Assembly: GCF_933775445.1 (NCBI RefSeq)
Contig: NC_065878.1
Location: 20,162,395-20,226,394, forward strand
Reading direction: 5' to 3'
From: Argentina anserina
Lineage: Eukaryota; Streptophyta; Magnoliopsida; Rosales; Rosaceae
Length of the DNA stretch: 64,000 nt
The notes beneath the pieces are model-generated. The model searched no databases and was not told where the DNA came from. It saw only the letters and a program-made list of their open reading frames with translations. The number at the start of each line of letters is the position of its first letter. Position 1 is the stretch's first letter. Made by a program: the position numbers and the translations under genes. Below are positions 60,569-64,000 of the stretch, piece after piece.

Positions 60569-60579
60569 TATTTCATCAA

Positions 60580-61057
60580 AACTTAACTGTAAATTCATGT
60601 TGGTTTTCTTTTCTACGTCAAGCGTATAGTTATCAAGTTATGTACGATCCGACACCATGAGTTTTTGTAATTATTTAAAGAAACACTAGAGTAGAACCCA
60701 ATTACTGTAGATATTTACCCTGAAATCAGTAAAAAATTCTTCTAAGAAAGGAAAAAAAAGGTAAAAACGCGAAAAAGGTTTGGCAAATTTTGAGAGTGAA
60801 GACACCAACATACGGTAGGACTTGTGTAACGCATGTTTGGAAGCCAAGCAGCAGTTCCACATGGTTAAACTTAAACAGTTAGTAGCCTGTCCAACCTCAA
60901 TACGAAACCTGACGTCACCGCCGGTCGAATCCACGGCCAGATTTCCACTCCCTTCCGAGCCCGATCCTTTTCCTCTCATCTCTCCCCAACCTACTCATTC
61001 CCCAGCCACCAACTTTCTCTCGCATCCACTCCGACTCTCTCAACCCTGACCCGACCC
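60580..61057. other. Promoter side of the trihelix gene
   Basis: AT-rich at first, then pyrimidine-rich and GC-richer from about 60900, which is probably the 5' UTR of the trihelix gene. Confidence 0.4.
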
Positions 61058-61786
61058 ATGGAGCGCCCGACCCGGCCCTACGCCCCTGGCGGCCGCGAGG
61101 ACTGCTGGAGCGACGACGCCACGTCAGTGCTGATCACGGCATGGGGGGACCGTTACCTCCGTCTCAACCGCGGCAACCTCCGCCAGAAGGACTGGACGGA
61201 AGTTACCGACGCCGTCAACTGCCGCGGCGACGGCGCCACTTTCAAGACTGACGGGCAGTGCAAGAACCGCGTCGATACACTGAAGAAGAAGTACAAGCTC
61301 GAAAAGTCCAAGCCCTTCCCCTCCACCTGGATCTTCTACGACACTCTCAACTCGCTCATCGGAATCCCACCCGCCTCCGCCGCCGCAAACGCCGCCGTTT
61401 TGACCAAACCCCAAAAGAAGCCGCTCGCGGTCTCCCTAACCCTCAAGTCCGCCGATGACTTACCCAGTGCCACCGAGAGCGACGGCGAGGATGATGACGT
61501 GGAGGAGGGTTTAGGGTTGGCCGGTGGGGCTGCTTGCAGGGAATTGGCTAGGGCAGTTTTGAAGTTTGGGGAGATTTATGAGAGGATGGAAAGTTCAAAG
61601 CAGGATCAGATGGTTGAGCTGGAGAAGCAGAGGATGGCTTTTACTAAGGAGCTTGAGGTGCAGAGGTTGAATATGTTTATGGATGCTCAATTGGAGCTGG
61701 AGAAGATCAAGATGAAGAAGAAGAAGCGCCCCAAGTACTCGCATTCTTCTGGTACTGATTCCCCTGAGCTTTCTTGCATTTTTTAG
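61058..61786 (+). CDS. Trihelix transcription factor, SIP1 subfamily (ASIL/ENAP type)
   Basis: Intronless, 242 residues. The SANT-like trihelix domain (about 15-100) shows the Trp set W17, W29 and W46 with the expected DCWSDDATSVLITAWGDRY opening, then GQCKNRVDTLKKKYKLEK and the WIFYDTLNSLIG end typical of the SIP1 clade. An acidic stretch (about 139-152) separates it from a C-terminal coiled coil (about 180-222) ending in a lysine cluster (KMKKKKRPK), a likely nuclear signal. SIP1-type members such as ASIL1/2 repress seed genes and ENAP1 links EIN2 to chromatin; which branch this belongs to is not clear. A possible GT-AG pair (61750/61900) near the stop could give an alternative C-terminus. 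Confidence 0.9.
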   Translation: MERPTRPYAPGGREDCWSDDATSVLITAWGDRYLRLNRGNLRQKDWTEVTDAVNCRGDGATFKTDGQCKNRVDTLKKKYKLEKSKPFPSTWIFYDTLNSLIGIPPASAAANAAVLTKPQKKPLAVSLTLKSADDLPSATESDGEDDDVEEGLGLAGGAACRELARAVLKFGEIYERMESSKQDQMVELEKQRMAFTKELEVQRLNMFMDAQLELEKIKMKKKKRPKYSHSSGTDSPELSCIF

Positions 61787-62607
61787 GACAAATGTTTGTT
61801 CAATGCCTATTATGCAAGTAACTGTTTTACGATTGTGTCACATTGGTGTTTTGCTTTCTATTTAGTTCGTGATGAGAATTGGTTTGTGTGTTCAATACAG
61901 GGAAGAAATTGTGAGATGAGGTTGCAGGAGTGGCGATTTAGCTGTCAAGTTTATATTTCCTCCATGATTTTATCATCCAGAGTTGCAGCTTTAGACATTT
62001 GGAAGCAGATAGGGCTATGTTGTGTGTAGATGAGTAGTTGCTTTACTACAGAGTTCTTGTACTAACATCATGCGAATATTAGTTCAGTATCATCAGCTTC
62101 CATATTACGTGCTCCCTGTGTTTAGCTCCCATTTTGTTGGTTTTTTCCACCAATGAACAATTCTGGTTCGACTAGTTTCTGTCTCGCTGTGAAATGTGTA
62201 TTGCGATATTGGAACTAACGAACGAAGCCTTGAAGGCAGTACCCTGATACTATTGTGGAAAATCGGAAAGGCAATACTGCGATAGACATATTAGCTACTA
62301 CCAGGGGAAACAGATTGTTAGGTTCTCAAAAATGTTCATTTATGGCCTCCTGGTTCCGAAAATATGTTTCAGAGTATCCAAATGGCAATTAGTATAAAGA
62401 AGCATACACCACAAATCACAATTGATGTTTAAATAAAGTGCTTTGCTGGGAAGTTTGCACTTTGCAGAACTGTTCTATTCACTTTTTTCTTGGTAGCTAC
62501 AGAATTACTCTATCAATTTACTCCTTCTGATCATAGAATACGACCAGTCGACCACAACATATCAATTTCACAGGAGGGAGATAATATACTATTATAGATA
62601 TCAGAAT
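61787..62607. other. 3' regions of the converging trihelix and LBD genes
   Basis: Tail-to-tail interval. It holds both 3' UTRs and no other feature that I can support. Confidence 0.5.
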
Positions 62608-63150
62608 CTAAAGGATATATGGAGGATAGCTAAAACCACTAGTTGTTCCATGTTCACTTACAAATTCAGTTGAGTTCTGAGTGAAGTCATTGCTAAATCC
62701 ACTACAAGCAGGAAAACCAGCGAAGTTAGCCTCACTAAGGTGATCCTCTAACATTGTATATGAAGACGCAGAATAAGAGGAAACTGATGAAGAATTCGGA
62801 TGGCCATAAGAAGCGAGACGGGCTCTAGCAATAGCGAGATCATGTTGTAGCTCCACCATCTTTCCCTCCAGCATAGCTATGGCGCCAATGCAACCATAGA
62901 CAGGGTCTCTGAGCCTCGCCTCGGCCTCATACACGAGTGAACTTACAGTATCCTCCCTCTGCTCCGCAGGCACTTCACTAAGGATCTTGCTCACATTGCT
63001 TGCCCCAAACACTTTGTGAACTTTGGCAAACTTCAAGGGCTCATCGGAGCGAAAATGCGGTGCAAATATGCAGGTCGGGACGCATCTTCTCTTCAACAAC
63101 TTGCAAGCTGCACATGATGAGCTTGAACGAGGCTCATGAGTTCCTTTCAT
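62608..63150 (-). CDS. LOB-domain protein, class I, LBD21-like
   Basis: Single frame of 180 residues. The C block is C13-x2-C16-x6-C23-x3-C27, followed by the GAS block (FGASNVSKIL, 48-57) and DPVYGC. The coiled-coil pattern L-x6-L-x3-L-x6-L is exact at L94, L101, L105 and L112, which marks class I LBD proteins able to dimerise. The opening EPRSSSSCAACKLLKRRC and the absence of an intron in the open frame fit LBD21 of Arabidopsis better than LBD1/11, but the C-terminal half is not conserved. Plant-specific nuclear factor. The start is the first ATG, with a TATA box about 60 bp upstream. Confidence 0.92.
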   Translation of the reverse strand: MKGTHEPRSSSSCAACKLLKRRCVPTCIFAPHFRSDEPLKFAKVHKVFGASNVSKILSEVPAEQREDTVSSLVYEAEARLRDPVYGCIGAIAMLEGKMVELQHDLAIARARLASYGHPNSSSVSSYSASSYTMLEDHLSEANFAGFPACSGFSNDFTQNSTEFVSEHGTTSGFSYPPYIL

Positions 63151-63208
63151 GGCTTCATTACTTGCAGATTCTATAATGATCTAGTTAATCTCCTTTACAT
63201 GATATTCA

Positions 63209-63216
63209 CTTATATA
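63209..63216 (-). promoter_or_regulatory. TATA box of the LBD gene
   Basis: TATATAAG on the minus strand, 59 bp before the ATG at 63150. Confidence 0.6.
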
Positions 63217-63364
63217 GGCCTTCTTTCGGTTAGATATGAAGGGATGGAACTATTTACTATAATTCGAATTACTTCTTCCCACTCTCCCTCGCAAAGAGAG
63301 ATTGCATTTTGTAAACGAAGGGTTAATAATTGCTTCCTATCCTATTATTTGCTTACCTTAAACC

Positions 63365-63402
63365 TTAATGGTTTTTTTTTTTGGAAATGATTAATGGTTT
63401 TT
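63365..63402 (-). repeat. Tiny poly(A) retro-insertion with 12-bp duplicate
   Basis: TTAATGGTTTTT at 63365-63376 and 63391-63402 encloses six T and GGAAATGA, so poly(A) on the minus strand after TCATTTCC. Confidence 0.6.
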
Positions 63403-64000
63403 CTTACTTATATGTGGAATCATGTAATTTTACATATTGGAAAAAAAAACAATAGAAATAATTGAAGATGGGGCACCATATATCATGCGCCATTGATAGT
63501 TATAATGGGATATGATGGTTCATCAAGGAGTAGATAATTAGATATTTCATTTGATTGGACTGAGGATATTCATTAGAAAAGTAAATCACATAATCAAGAA
63601 AGTTGGATTTGTCCACGAGAAAGTTGAAACATGGAAGAAGGTGCAAAAGAGCATTTAGAAATCTAAACTTGTATGGTGCCGACTGAACACTACAATGGTA
63701 ATCTTGTTTGTGATTACACATTTACACTAACTCAGAAATTTTCGTTTTTATCAATTATAATTCACGAGGTCTAATTTATTATATTGTTATGAGATGCTAG
63801 ATTTTGTGACAAGAGAATATCCAAACATGTTTGGATGTTTATCACTATTTTGAAGGATGTTTGTCAATTTTATGTTTCCTTTTGCAGTTTCATTATTTTG
63901 GATGTTTCATGTTTCTCTATCTACTACTAATTGTTGCTTGATGCATTGTACCATTTGGTACAATTCCATGAGATTCATTTAGCAAGAGAGATTATAAGCT

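Larger units (their letters stand above)
63151..64000. other. LBD promoter and intergenic
   Basis: TATATAAG on the minus strand at 63209-63216 is the likely TATA box of the LBD gene. A tiny poly(A) insertion is at 63365-63402. No further gene is seen before the window ends. Confidence 0.5.

Noticed and set aside
1..64000. CRISPR arrays, riboswitches, rRNA or prokaryotic operons
   Set aside because: None is expected or seen in plant nuclear DNA; the regular repeats present have units of 66-134 bp without spacer structure.

Overview
This window is nuclear DNA of a flowering plant (eudicot; the gene set and element types would fit Rosaceae, but that family is a guess). The evidence is plant-only gene families (R2R3-MYB, bHLH, ABI4-type AP2/ERF, LBD, trihelix, BAHD, ATL RING-H2), GT-AG introns, AT-rich intergenic DNA and many plant-type transposons. 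No operons or prokaryotic signals are present.

Layout. 0.3-0.5 kb holds a decayed Ty3/gypsy reverse transcriptase fragment. 2.4-9.1 kb is a nested locus on the minus strand: a DUF295 (KIB-type, F-box-related) gene whose C-terminus appears to carry three ubiquitin-like folds has been split by a gag-less Ty1/copia element (3885-8764), and the 5' LTR of that element was later split by a 409-bp fold-back MITE. 9.7-10.95 kb is a LINE remnant. 12.4-15.5 kb is a seven-exon ALG11 gene. 16.3-17.7 kb is a tandem duplication. 19.1-20.8 kb is a two-exon gene for a probable plastid-targeted membrane protein. 22.6-23.8 kb is a bHLH51-like gene and 25.9-26.7 kb an intronless subgroup-22 MYB. 28.3-28.5 kb is the 25-codon ribosomal protein gene eL41, and 29.7-30.2 kb an ATL RING-H2 gene. 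31.3-33.7 kb is a 2400-bp solo LTR, 36.8-37.9 kb a 1069-bp near-palindromic fold-back element, and 39.2-40.2 kb ABI4. 43 kb holds a 73-bp minisatellite and 44.7-45.4 kb a non-autonomous hAT element. 46.2-47.6 kb is a BAHD acyltransferase. 47.6-55.7 kb has no recognisable gene. 55.7 kb holds a Tourist-like MITE, 58.3-59.2 kb a PPR gene with one in-frame stop, 59.7-60.6 kb a retroposon with perfect 11-bp target duplications, 61.1-61.8 kb a trihelix gene and 62.6-63.2 kb an LBD21-like gene.

The genes are ordinary dispersed plant genes and are not obviously one pathway. ABI4 and the MYB44-type MYB both belong to families tied to ABA and stress signalling; ALG11 and eL41 are housekeeping genes.

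Two things look least described. One is the DUF295 plus triple ubiquitin-like fusion. The other is a recurring class of tiny insertions: 14-21 nt ending in poly(A), flanked by 9-15 bp target duplications. I found eight, and one has an empty-site control inside the same window because it lies in only one copy of the 16.3/17.1-kb duplication.
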